Origin: Tetradesmus obliquus
Taxonomy: Eukaryota; Chlorophyta; Chlorophyceae; Sphaeropleales; Scenedesmaceae
Assembly (NCBI GenBank): GCA_030272155.1
Contig: CP126201.1
Location: 248,001-312,000 of the forward strand
Length of the DNA stretch: 64,000 nt
Reading direction: 5' to 3'
In this document: piece by piece, positions 35,279 through 45,832 of the stretch
How positions within the stretch are numbered: the stretch's first letter is position 1
How the letters are laid out: the number at the start of each line of letters is the position of its first letter
The notes under the pieces: model-generated
Database searches by the model: none
What the model was told of the DNA's origin: nothing
What the model saw: only the letters and a program-made list of their open reading frames with translations
Made by a program: the position numbers and the translations under genes

Positions 35279-38200
35279 CTAGCTCTGCTGCTGCACCTGC
35301 GCTGCAGCAGCTGCCGGCTCCGCCGCTGCTGCTGCTGCATCGGCAGCAGCTGGCTGCTGCTGCTGCAGGGCTGCCGGCACTACTGCTGCGGGCACTGGCG
35401 CAGCCGCCGGCACGTCTGCTGGCGCTGCTGCAGCCGGGATGTTACTGCTGTTGAGGCTGCTGTTGTGCAGGGCCATGTTGTTGAGGCTGTTGACCTGGAT
35501 GCGCATGCCTGCTGACAGCAGCTTCTCCAGCCTGTTCACAATGTGCTTGCCAAATTGGCTGCTCTTGAGGGTCTCGTAGTAGCAGCGCACGCGGCTCAGC
35601 AGGCGCTCGCGCTGGCCCTCGTCACACACCTGCGGCAGCAGCAACAGCAGCACGCGATGCTGAGTGATCAAGTGGCAATCATAAGACACGACTGGTGACG
35701 ATGTGGAACTGCCCATTGCATGTTTACAGATGCCCGCGTTTGCTTCCAACTGCCACCCTGCACCCCGCAGAGTGAGCAGTACATACACAGCAGCACAGCA
35801 ACCACAGAAGCAGCAGGCATTTATCTCCTATGTTTTCTGCTGGCACACCTTGCCACCCCTTTGCTGAAGCAGCCGAACCCGCAGCACGAGCAGTACTGAA
35901 GTAACAGTCACACAAAAACAGCAGCACAGAGGCAGCACCGCCTCACCTCCAGTGTCTTCTGCACCACGTAGTTGCCGTACTGGTCCTGCATCATCTGCTC
36001 CAGCGCTGACTGCTCACAGCCCAGCAGCTCACCGCCAAGGCCGGGGTAGGAGGCAGACACCACGCCGTCGCTGCTGCTCCTGCGCGAATGAGGGAAGTGC
36101 AAGCACAGAGTTGTCAGGGAAAGGCAGCAGGAGTGACTGGTGCCCAGCACGCATGCGGGCCCAAGGTGACAATCGGCATGCTGTCCAACACAGCTGCAAC
36201 AAAACCAATGTGCTGCGTTGACAAGACCGGCGCCGTTCACTGTATTTACGCAGCTGTGGCTGGGCTTGTACTCCAAGACAGTTGTGCGAAGGTAACACAG
36301 GACATCAAGCCAGGGCATCAAAGATGCAGACCAAAAAACTGCCTGCACCGCACATATTTCATCAACCCACCTGGCGCAGGAACTCCTCCACAATGGCGCC
36401 ACACTAAACAAAGACACCATACAAATGACACAGCTGCGCTTGGCAGCCAGCTTGGCTTTTGCTGGTGCTGTCTTCATGCCCATTTTAGAAAAGGGACGCT
36501 CACGCTGGCTGTGGATAGCAGAACAAACCGAGGGCACTTTGTTGCAATGCCATGCATCCCAAATTCGCCCAGGATCCCACCAATGCCGCGTGCCTCACCT
36601 GCGGCTGGGCTGGCGCAGGAACTCCTCCACGATGGCGCCGCGCTGCGCGGGCGTGCAGTGCAGCAGCATCTTCTCCACCACGTTGCTTGCAAACTTGTTC
36701 TGGGACAGCACCACGATGTGCGGGAACAGCCGCTCATACACGGCGTCGCGCTCGTGCGGCTTGCCCTGCTCCACCACGTGCTGGATGACGTAGTTGCCGT
36801 ACTGGTCCTGGCCCAGCTGCACCGTGGCCTGTTGGATGGGGCCGGCATCGGAAATGATAGAGACAGCAGGGTGTGCTAAAGTGAGGGCCTGGATGTGATG
36901 TGCAAGCCCATGGAGATCAGAGAAACGGATACACAACAGACATCCAGGACATACAAGCGTATGCATCCAGACTATGGTGCACTGAGACAGCAGCAGCAAC
37001 CATGCACCTTGTACAGCCCGGTTCATGGGTATGCACACCTTGAGGATATTTGTCTTGAACACGTGGCACGCGCACAATAACACAACACACACAGCAAACA
37101 TGCATGCGTATTATTGTCTTGTAAATATCGGACATATGCGCACCTTGAGGATTTCTGTCATGAACACGTTGTAGCGGCTGGGGTCCGCGCAGTGCTCCAG
37201 GATGCGCTGCATCACGCGGCAGCCAAAGGGGTGCTGGCTGAGGCTGACCAGGTTGCCGGCAAAGGTGTCCAGCAGGTTAGTGATGTGCTCCGTGGGCACA
37301 CACTCGATGACCTGCAGGGGATTGAGGTGCAGCGTGTCATGCAGGGCGTCAGAAGATGCGCACAGCAGCAACGGGAAGGCATGTGCAAGCAGGCCTCCGA
37401 CTAATGGCGCAGTAAGCACTAGCACACGGAAAACGCAAGTCGCCCTGCCTGTTTTTCCCCCTGTCTCAGATCAAATCACGGCAGCCACACCTAACAACAC
37501 CAACAAGCCGTTCAGCGCACCTTCTGGATCACGTGGTTGCCGTTCTGGTCGCGCACGCAGCGCATGAGTGCGCCGTCCAGCTCCGCCACCATGCCGATCT
37601 TCTGCTCCAGCGGCAGCACCTCCAGCGCCTTCTGGATAACGCGGCAGCTGTACAGCTGCAGCGACAGCGACAGCACCTGCAGGAGGGACGGATGAGGCAA
37701 GAGAACAGAGTAAGATAGTGATGTCCGCAGACAGCAGGGTACACGCAATGTGCAGCAGGTGGGCAGATGGTACGGCTTCCAAGGAGGGATAACCCGTAGG
37801 AGTGACGATGAGATGCGGCAGCTGCACCAAGCATTGAATGAGCACAAGCACAGACCGGCAGCAGCCCACTATCTCACCTGGCCCTTCATCTGCACGGCCA
37901 GCTCAGCCCTGTGCGAGGGCACGTCCAGCTCCAGGAACTTCTGGATCACGTAGTTGCCAAACACGTCGTTCATCAGCATGAGCCCCTTGGGCGCCACCTC
38001 GGCAAAGGCCGCCTCCAGCTCCTCAGGCGACAGCGTGTCCAGCTTCTGCTGGATGAAGCGGCTGCCCAGCTGGTCCAGGCTGAACTCCATCATGTGGCCC
38101 AGGATGTCCTACGGAATAAGGGTGAGGTGACACAACGGGTGCAGGAGCAGTAGGGTTAGGAGTGTGGGAGCACCCAGATGGTCCAGGCTGAACTCCATCA

Positions 38201-39684
38201 TGTGGCCCCAGGATGTCCTGCAGCACAGTGACAATATGCACAGTGAAGCGACATGAGTGAGGCAGCAGCCTCTCGCTCCCCAGCAAGAGTGAGACGGATC
38301 AGCGTGCTCTCCCAGCTTGCAGCCAGCCCAACCATGCACTGGCAGGCACACAGGCGTACATCACTGCACAGTTTGAATGCATCAGCAGCCAGCCGCCTGC
38401 GCTCACCCGCATCTCCCAGCGCCGCGTCCTGTTGTTCTTGTACTCCTCCAGCAGTGGGTCCAGCCGGCCGCCCACACTCGGCGAGCCCATGCCGCCATCA
38501 TCACAGCGCCCTCCACTGCTGCGGCCGCCGCCGCTGCGGTCGCAGCGCAGCCGCCGGTCTGTCTTGAGGTCAGCCAGGGGGTGCTGGCACGGACCGCCGC
38601 GGCCAGCGTTGCGGTTGCCAGAGCCGGGCTCCTGCAGGGCGACAGGAAAGATTAAACTCGTTAGGTTGTGAATGTGGTTGTGGTGAAAGGGATGAATATG
38701 GAAAGCGACAGTGTGTAGGCAGGAAAGCCATTGAGTGTGTCAGCAGATGGTACAGCAGGGCCAATCGCAGAGCGGAAAGAACGAAAAGTCAGGCAAGCAT
38801 GTGCTAACTGGTTTGGCAGCTGAGCATGCATGCCAACACGCCAAGCGGTGCAGCAGCGCGCCACTCACGTCCTGGTTGGTAGCTGCTGTTGCAGCCACTG
38901 CCGCCGCCGCAGCAATGTTGGCGATTGCCGTCGCCGGCATGCCTGCCTGCCACTGCTGCTGCGCGGACGCGCAGAAGGCTGCCATCTGCTGTGGGTTCAT
39001 CATGGAGAACATCATGGGGTTGGCCATGCCAGGCATGTTGGGCAAGCCGCCAGCAGCCGGCACCCCCGGCATGCCCATGCCACCTCCCGCGTTGTTCATC
39101 TGGGCCATCATGCCCAGCTGCGCGTAGTACATCAGCATCTGCATCTGGTTCATGCCGCCCACGCCTGTGAAAAGTAGCAGGATACGCAGCGGTACAAGCA
39201 GCAGCAGCAGGATGGTGAGCAGGAAGCATGCCAGCAGCAACATGTAGACATTGCACCCAACAAGGGCAACAAGCAACAGATGCGGAAGGTGGCAGCTGCT
39301 GTCCCTGACATAGTTACAAGCACAGCATGCAACAGCTGACAGCGCGCCAGTCAACACAGCTGCAGCAGCAGGCCGCACCTGCTGCAGCAGCATCCGGCAT
39401 CATCGGGGGCATCATGTTGTAACCCGGCAGGCCAGCAGCAGCAGCCTGCATGCCTGCATCAGCCGGGTTCATGCCAGCCATCAGCGCAGCAGCTTGTGCC
39501 ATAGCAGCAGCCTGCTGAGGCGGCAGCCCCGCTGCGCCTGGCAGCATGCCCGACTGCACCATCTGCAGCGCAGCCTGCTGCTGCTGCAGCAGCATCTGCA
39601 TGTTGGCTGCAGCCATGTGGTCCGGGGTGCCGCAGGTGGTGGCAACACCGCCCAGCGGGAAAGCGTCCAGCCCGCTGATGCCCT

Positions 39685-39715
<31 letters not shown>

Positions 39716-41478
39716 AATGACACAACGGGGATCACGTCGGTCAGTATGAAGGTATTAGCAATGTGGGTGTATGTGACAATGACACATGAAATTTTTGAAA
39801 CTTGCATGTCCAGCACAGCAGCTGCAGCAACTGGCCACTAACATCAGCTGGAAAAACCTGCGCCACAGCCCAAGTTCACTGCTGTTGCCATCCCTGCCCT
39901 CCTTCGCCCGCACCTGCATGCCAGCTGCTGCCAGTGCTGCGGAGGCAGGCATGTTGCTGCTGTGGTCGGAAGATGACATGCGCAGCTTGGAGGGCCCGTG
40001 GCGGCCGTCAGCATAGCCGCGGATGTGGCCGGGGCCACCAGAGTTCACATGGGGCAGGCCCACACCAGTGTCCTGCAAGGAAAGTCAAGGAAAACAAGGA
40101 AAAACATTGCAGGAGCAGATTAGAAACAACACTGTTGGTGCATGCTCATATGAACGAGAGCAGCAAGACTGCATAAGTGCAGGTATCATCCAACGACTTG
40201 TGCAGAAGCTGCTGCACCGCCTCCAAAGCTGCCATCCAACGCAGTAACCACTTGCTGCGCTTGTCAACATCTAAACTTGCCACGGCTTGCTGCACATTTG
40301 CTGCTGCCGTTTATAAGGTGTTTCCAGCTGCGCAGTCACGCACCTCATCTCCAAAGCCCAGGCTTGGGCTGCGCGGAGTGAAGGTCTGGCTGCGCGGCGT
40401 GATGGGCGCGCTGTTGCAGCTGCCAAAGCACAGCTGGTCTGCTCCTGCAAAGCCGCCGTCACTGACATGGCCGCCCATGGCGCGCGCTGAGCCCGGGTGC
40501 CCGTTGAGTCTGCTGGTGCGCTGCACGCCTGCTGCCATGTTGCTGAGGTGGCTGCCTGTGCGGATAGGCCGTCCCTGGAAGAAGGGCAGCGCTGCGTCTG
40601 TAGTGCTGGCAGAGTGGCCGTGGTGGTGCCCTGCTGCTCCTGGCCAGCTGCCGACGAGGCCCTCGCCGTGTGCTGCTGCTGCTGCCGCCTGCAGCTGCAA
40701 GTTGGACATGGGTGCGTCCAGCTCTGTGTCCCGGGAGTCATCCTGCAAGCATAAATAGCAGCACGCAGAAGAAAGGATGCATTGCAGGGGCAGTGCAGGA
40801 GACACTGATGTGGTTGACTGCTATGGTGCTGACCATTGCCCATGTAGCAGGTGTCTTTGCCACAGGAGTTGTTCATCCCAAGCATTCAGTGTTTGATAGA
40901 TGCCATCAATCATGCATGCAGGCTGGGCTGCTGGCACCGCATGCTGCGGGTGGCGCGCCGCACCTGCTGGCTCAGCAGGCCTGCTGCTGGGCTGCCCTCC
41001 AGGGCATTTGCTTGTGCCCAAACACCGATTGCATCTGCTGCTGGGCTGCCAACTGCGTTGTTTGACCCCAGGAGGCCCCAGTGGGAGCGGTCTGGCATGT
41101 GCTTCCTGCAGACCAGCCCAGTCAAAGTGGTGGTTGAGCAGCTGTTTCTGTATAGGACTTGGAGCAGTGCTCTAGGCTGCTCACTGCACCATCACAATGC
41201 GAAACAGCGATAATTTTTCTTATTATCAAACTTTGCTGCATGTACCTGTCGCTGATGTAGGGCTCGGCCTCGATTCCGCGCCCTCCACCCAGCTGGGATG
41301 CTCCAGTGGAGCCGCCTAGCAGAGCCACGCCACTTAGGTCCTTCCCAAACGAGTCACTGAGCGCTGGTGATCCAGAACGGATGGTCACATCGCTCTCACT
41401 GCCTGCTAGCTTTTGGCTGAGGACCATTTGCAGCAGCTGATGCCGCTGCGGTGCTATCCTGTTTTGATCGGAAGCCAT
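35279..41478 (-). CDS. Pumilio-family (PUF) RNA-binding protein
   Basis: Cytoplasmic post-transcriptional regulator that binds 3' UTRs and represses or destabilises mRNAs. Thirteen exons in phase: 41246-41478, 40964-41105, 40344-40742, 39914-40072, 39379-39682, 38869-39164, 38407-38631, 37878-38108, 37521-37676, 37144-37311, 36599-36828, 35947-36079, 35279-35629; 1,008 residues. Residues 1-586 are disordered: Ser/Thr-Pro stretches ([20 protein letters not shown]), then Met/Ala/Gln-rich. The Pumilio homology domain occupies about 587-930 with eight repeats whose base-reading residues are S-R-Q, N-Y-Q, C-R-Q, N-H-Q, C-R-Q, N-Y-Q, S-N-E and N-Y-Q. That is the same code as animal PUM1 and plant APUM proteins, predicting UGUANAUA. 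The C-terminus ends in a poly-Ala/Gln tail. Introns hold echoes near 36371, 37039 and 38217. Confidence 0.95.
36365..36408 (-). repeat. Echo of the 3' end of Pumilio exon 11
   Basis: Copies the codons around Glu-Glu-Phe-Leu-Arg from the end of exon 11 with a GTGGGT donor at 36370, about 230-240 bases past the real junction (36599). Confidence 0.8.
37034..37075 (-). repeat. Echo of the 3' end of Pumilio exon 10
   Basis: Repeats the end of exon 10 (around Phe-Met-Thr-Glu-Ile-Leu-Lys) and its donor, 105 bases past the real junction at 37144. Confidence 0.75.
38160..38225 (-). repeat. Echo of the 5' end of Pumilio exon 8
   Basis: Copies the acceptor and the first ~14 codons of the exon that opens the PUF domain ([10 protein letters not shown]). 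It lies 109 bases upstream and has one inserted G that breaks the frame. Confidence 0.9.
39685..39716. repeat. (CAG)10 tract before the acceptor of Pumilio exon 5
   Basis: On the coding strand the intron ends in (CTG)n followed directly by CTGCAG and exon 5 (start 39682), so the repeat itself supplies the pyrimidine-bearing tract and the acceptor. Confidence 0.85.
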
Positions 41479-42546
41479 CCTGATATGTTTCCGTGACTGT
41501 GATCTGCGGTCGCGAGCTTGCAGGCGCCCAGCACGGAGGATTGACACACAGCTAAACTGTGTGGAGTCTCTCGTGCAACTCAAGCAGCCGCATGGTCTCT
41601 AATTCGCTACAGCTATCGCGCAAACAAGAGTGCAAGCCTACAGCCAGGCTTGACTTGGTGCAGGTGGCTTCGCTGGAGTCTGTTACGCTTTGTTGTTGTT
41701 GTTGAGGCAGTTCAAATCCTGGATTATGTTTGTCGACTCCACTGCCTCTGTTATTTATATCGATGTATTTGATTATTTTTTGAACGCAGCCAGCCCCTTA
41801 CCATGTGAAACTTTACCAGATCACTGTGCGCCCTTTGACCAATACCACGGCATCGCCAACCACCTTTGCGCATCATTCACATGCTATTGAATTCGTAAGA
41901 AACACCAATGGGGTTCAGCCATCCACAGGTGCAAACCCCATCCAGCACAGGAGTGGTGGACTGGTCCATCTGTGGTGTGCCACACTGTCACAATGTGGGG
42001 TGACTTCTCCGGGAGAAGAAGTTCTCCCCCCTCAGGCATCCTGCCAGGCTGGGCACAGCATATATCTCACCCCGTCAGCGCCAACAATCACATAATTAAG
42101 CAACTCAAAACCAAGCTAACGCAAGGGGAATGATCACGCATTTGCACGACACTGCAGGCAACGACTTGGCGTGCCACTGCAGTGCAGGCTGCCGCCATGC
42201 CATATGGCCATGCTCAGGGCACCAAATACGTGACAATGTGGCAGAACATCACAAGCACTGATACTACTGTACATTCTGTGCATACATGTTACTTGCTTAC
42301 CACGGCGTAACACGGCACCGTGCCGTGCCGTGTGACACAGCTCAGCTCAGTGACCAGGCTGGTGACCAAATTGTCGAAGCGGCCATCATGCAGTGACTGG
42401 ACTTGCTTCCCAGGCCAGCTGCTGGTATTTAACAGCTAGATGTCCACGAACTGCTGTGCACGAATTATAACATAGGAGATACAAAAGGTGCCCATGACAC
42501 TTGACAGCACTACCAAGCACCTGCAGCACATGCGCTGGCGAAGCAG
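41479..42546. other. Intergenic region upstream of Pumilio
   Basis: Lies between the Pumilio start and the stop of the next minus-strand gene. A short GC-rich hairpin (7-base stem, GGCACCGTGCC core) occurs at about 42310-42335. No gene was supported. Confidence 0.4.
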
Positions 42547-44021
42547 CTATTGCTGCTGAGTCGCCACTGCAGATTTCTCCTTCTGCCGCATCCGCTTGCG
42601 CTGCCACTTTGACAAGTTTTCAACAGGCACTGCCAGCAGCTGCGACCGGTCAAACACCTTCCGACCAAGCTGCTGTTGCTGCTGCTGCTGCTGCTGGCCC
42701 TTGCTGCTGCCTCCTGTATGTTGCTGCTGGTGCTGCTTCTTGTTCTGCTGTAGCGCATACAGTTTGCCCCCATCCTCCTCGTCGCTGCTGTCATGCTGCT
42801 GCGCTTGCTGCTGCCCCTGCGCACACAGATATAAGACACACGGGACACGCACAGCAGCAGGCAACTGTCACATCCCAGCATGGCATGCGCAAGCAGTGCA
42901 GAGCCAGCTCAAAAACAAAATCCATGCAGTGTGCATGGCTGCCAGCTCAGCTTCAATCAGCCGCTTCATTAACATGCATATGAACGACTTAGCCATCACA
43001 GTACCAATTCACTGAAGTACAAGCATCCGCAGCCACGGCGTCGTCATTGCTGCTACAGCTGCTGCTGCCCCGCCCACCTGCCCATCGCCGCCATGCCTCC
43101 GCTTGCCGCGCTGCTGCATGAACCGGTCCAGCTGCGCCGGCTGGTAGCCTGCTGCTACTGCTGCTGCACTGCTGCCGTCTGCTGACTTGCGCAGCCGCTG
43201 CTTGAGCTTGTGCTCCAGCCCAGACTGCTCCATGGACTGCAGCAGGCAACAAGTTTCAGCAGGCCGATCCAGCATCAGCACTTGCTGATGAGGCTACACA
43301 TTTTACTATGGAACTGCCTACGAGGCAAGTCTCGTGTTGAAAACGGCTGACAGTAAGCAGGTTCTGCAGGTCTGCTGTCATGGTCTGACCACACATGATG
43401 CTTGCTTCAAGCAAAGATATGAGTTGCAGCATGTGCCCAGACTGTACGCTGCTGTGAGTGCATTTCTTCTGAACAATCGCTGTGCTTCACCTTGTGTGAA
43501 ACAAACTTAGCGCCCAAGCCCAGCCTGCAGGCAACACGGGCAGGTGCGTGTGAGTCTCGGCACATGCAGGGCATGCAGCTGGTTCTTAGCAGTTGAGCAC
43601 AACCTTGCAGGCACAAGCACAGCCGCATCTGTCGGCTTCACCTACAGCAATGGCAGCGCTGTCCAGTTGTGCATGTAACTGGTTGAAGTAGACATGGGTC
43701 CAGCTATGGTGCTCTGTACAAGCTGCATGCGGCTCCTGCATAGTATCTGTGCTATGCTGCTGACAATGAAGCCTACACTTACAAGCTGGGCCTTGGTTTG
43801 TCGAACAGTGCATCTGTGGCAGCATCTGTTTCGTTTAATACATCCTCTGCACAGACACCCAGCCATTGCGAGACCTGCACCACACATCCAGGAGCAGCAT
43901 GGCGTCAGCTGGCGGCAGTGCTGCTGCCAACACCATGAGGCAGGTACAACACCAGCATACATCTCACCTGACTGAGCGCAAATCCTGAAGCCACCACTTC
44001 TACATCTTCTGCTTCACTCAT
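42547..44021 (-). CDS. Small basic Gln-rich protein with an LGLGAKF motif, possibly nucleolar
   Basis: Five exons in phase: 43968-44021, 43604-43641 (38 bases), 43491-43524 (34 bases), 43078-43236, 42547-42816, giving 184 residues. The acidic start (MSEAEDVEVVASGFALSQ) is followed by VKPTDAAVLVPA, then RLGLGAKFVSHK assembled across the two microexons. After that come a helical basic segment (LEHKLKQRLRKSADG), a KRRHGG patch, an acidic SSDEEDGG patch, poly-Gln, and a basic tail (LSKWQRKRMRQKEKS). The clean assembly of LGLGAKF from two microexons is good evidence that the model is right. A short 'GLGA' motif next to Lys-rich tails recalls small uncharacterised eukaryotic nucleolar proteins, but I do not assign a family. 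Confidence 0.75.
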
Positions 44022-45056
44022 GTGTCTATGGAACGTACAAGCAGGCCGCGGGAGAGTGAACAGCAGGTCGCGGAGGCAGGGGTGACTACAACGAGCAGAC
44101 AGAGTAGAGGCCGTGCAGAACCACTAAGTAAACCATTTGAACTGATCCAAACGTTCACAATGCTAGTGTAAAGCCGTGCTGTGGCGTTTCACAATGTCAT
44201 TTCTTACACCAGGGGCGGGCATGGGGGCGGGCTTTGCTGCATGTGCCTGCGTCACCGCGCTGCAGCATACTCCAGCACACCGGGGCTGCGTAGTCAACAA
44301 CGTTGCTGTGGTTGAAGCCTCGTTGATTCACTCGAGCCGTCAGTACACATTTTCACGTTCCGCACAGGCGGACGTTTCGTGAGCAGAGTCTTGCATCCCT
44401 CTGGTGTCGGCAGCTGTTTCTAGCATATTCCAGATACATATTGTATTTAGCAGCTGAGGAAGTTTGGGTGTGCGGCTGCAGAATATACGGAGCTCGCTTT
44501 AGGGTGAGCGAAGACAGCAGAGCGTTGAGGATCCACCGTGCATGGAGGCACACAGGCAATATGACGCGCCTGTCAGCTCTTGGGTTGCCCGTGATATGCT
44601 GGCAAACGCGTTTGCTGCGTGTTTGCACACGTGTCAACAGTGGCCCACTAGTTCTCTTGACACGAGCCCTCCGCTATGGCCTGACCCTGTGGTTTGAGGG
44701 TGGGAATGTCTATGATGCCGTTTGCATGCTGTATCATGACTGCATTCTTGCCTAGCCACGCGACTGATCAGTGATGGCATGGCGCATCAGCATGACGTGG
44801 TAGATGTTGCATGTTGACCTTCAGCTTGCTTCATGCTGCTTCCTTGCTTGCAGGAATAGCACCAAGCTTACATCTGTGACAGCAAGGGCGTTTTTGCGCG
44901 AGCATCAGTCACAGCAGCACCTCCTAAAGCAGCTTCTGGCAGCAGCATCATCAGCAGCTGCCGTTGCACTGCTCTGCCGCCTGCAGTAACCTCGAGCAGC
45001 AGCAACCACTCGCAGCAGCAAGCTCGGGAGCAGTTTTTGGCCCTTTCCTCCATCGG
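44022..45056. other. Divergent promoter region
   Basis: Lies between the starts of the small basic protein gene (minus) and the DUF21-CBS gene (plus). It may contain a 5' UTR exon of the latter; CAG acceptors occur at 44853 and 44986. No further coding exon could be tied in by frame. Confidence 0.4.
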
Positions 45057-45768
45057 ATGCCCTTTCGGGAGCTGCTGGTTGCCGACACAGATGAGGCCGC
45101 GCTGTCGCCTAGCCTTAAGGGCGGCCTGGCAGTGGCGGTGGTGCTGGTGGTGGCCATTGCAGGCATCATGAGCGGGCTCACGCTGGGCTTGGTGAGTAGG
45201 GTTTATCCTAGCCTGTGGTTGTAGAGGCCACTGAAGTGTAGTGTACATGCGCTGTGTTTGCGGTTGTCACACACTGCTGTGTGTGTATGCCAGCAATTGC
45301 CCTTGACCAGCTTCAGGGGCCTCCGCTTGAGTGTGGTTGCCTCATGCGCAGGCTGGTGCTGGGCCTGGTGCGTGGGGTGTTTCACTATGTTTATCGCTGT
45401 GTTGTGTTGCTTGTAGCACATACGCGATGTGTGGGGCTGTGAAGGAATAGTGTGTGCGCCAGCACGCGATGCGCCAGTATCCGCAGTCGCACTTCGACCG
45501 GGGCTGGCCCGGTGCACGCAGCAGCATGTCAGCTATCGGAACTAGCATCACTGTTGCGGTATGTTTACGACGCGCCATGGCTGCTGTTCTGTGTGCTTCC
45601 CTTGTTGCTCTGCCTGCTGCTGCAGCTGACGCTTGACCGGCTGGACCTGGAGCTCATGATGCGCACAGGCACGCGCAAGCAGCACAAGTTTGCGCGGCGG
45701 CTGCTGCCGCTCATCAGCAACCCGCACTGGGTGCTGTCCACGCTGGTCATCTGCAACACAGGTGGGAC

Positions 45769-45832
<64 letters not shown>

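Noticed and set aside
42310-42335. Rho-independent terminator-like hairpin
   Set aside because: A short GC-rich stem is present, but this is a eukaryotic nuclear region and there is no T-tract; no role is claimed.
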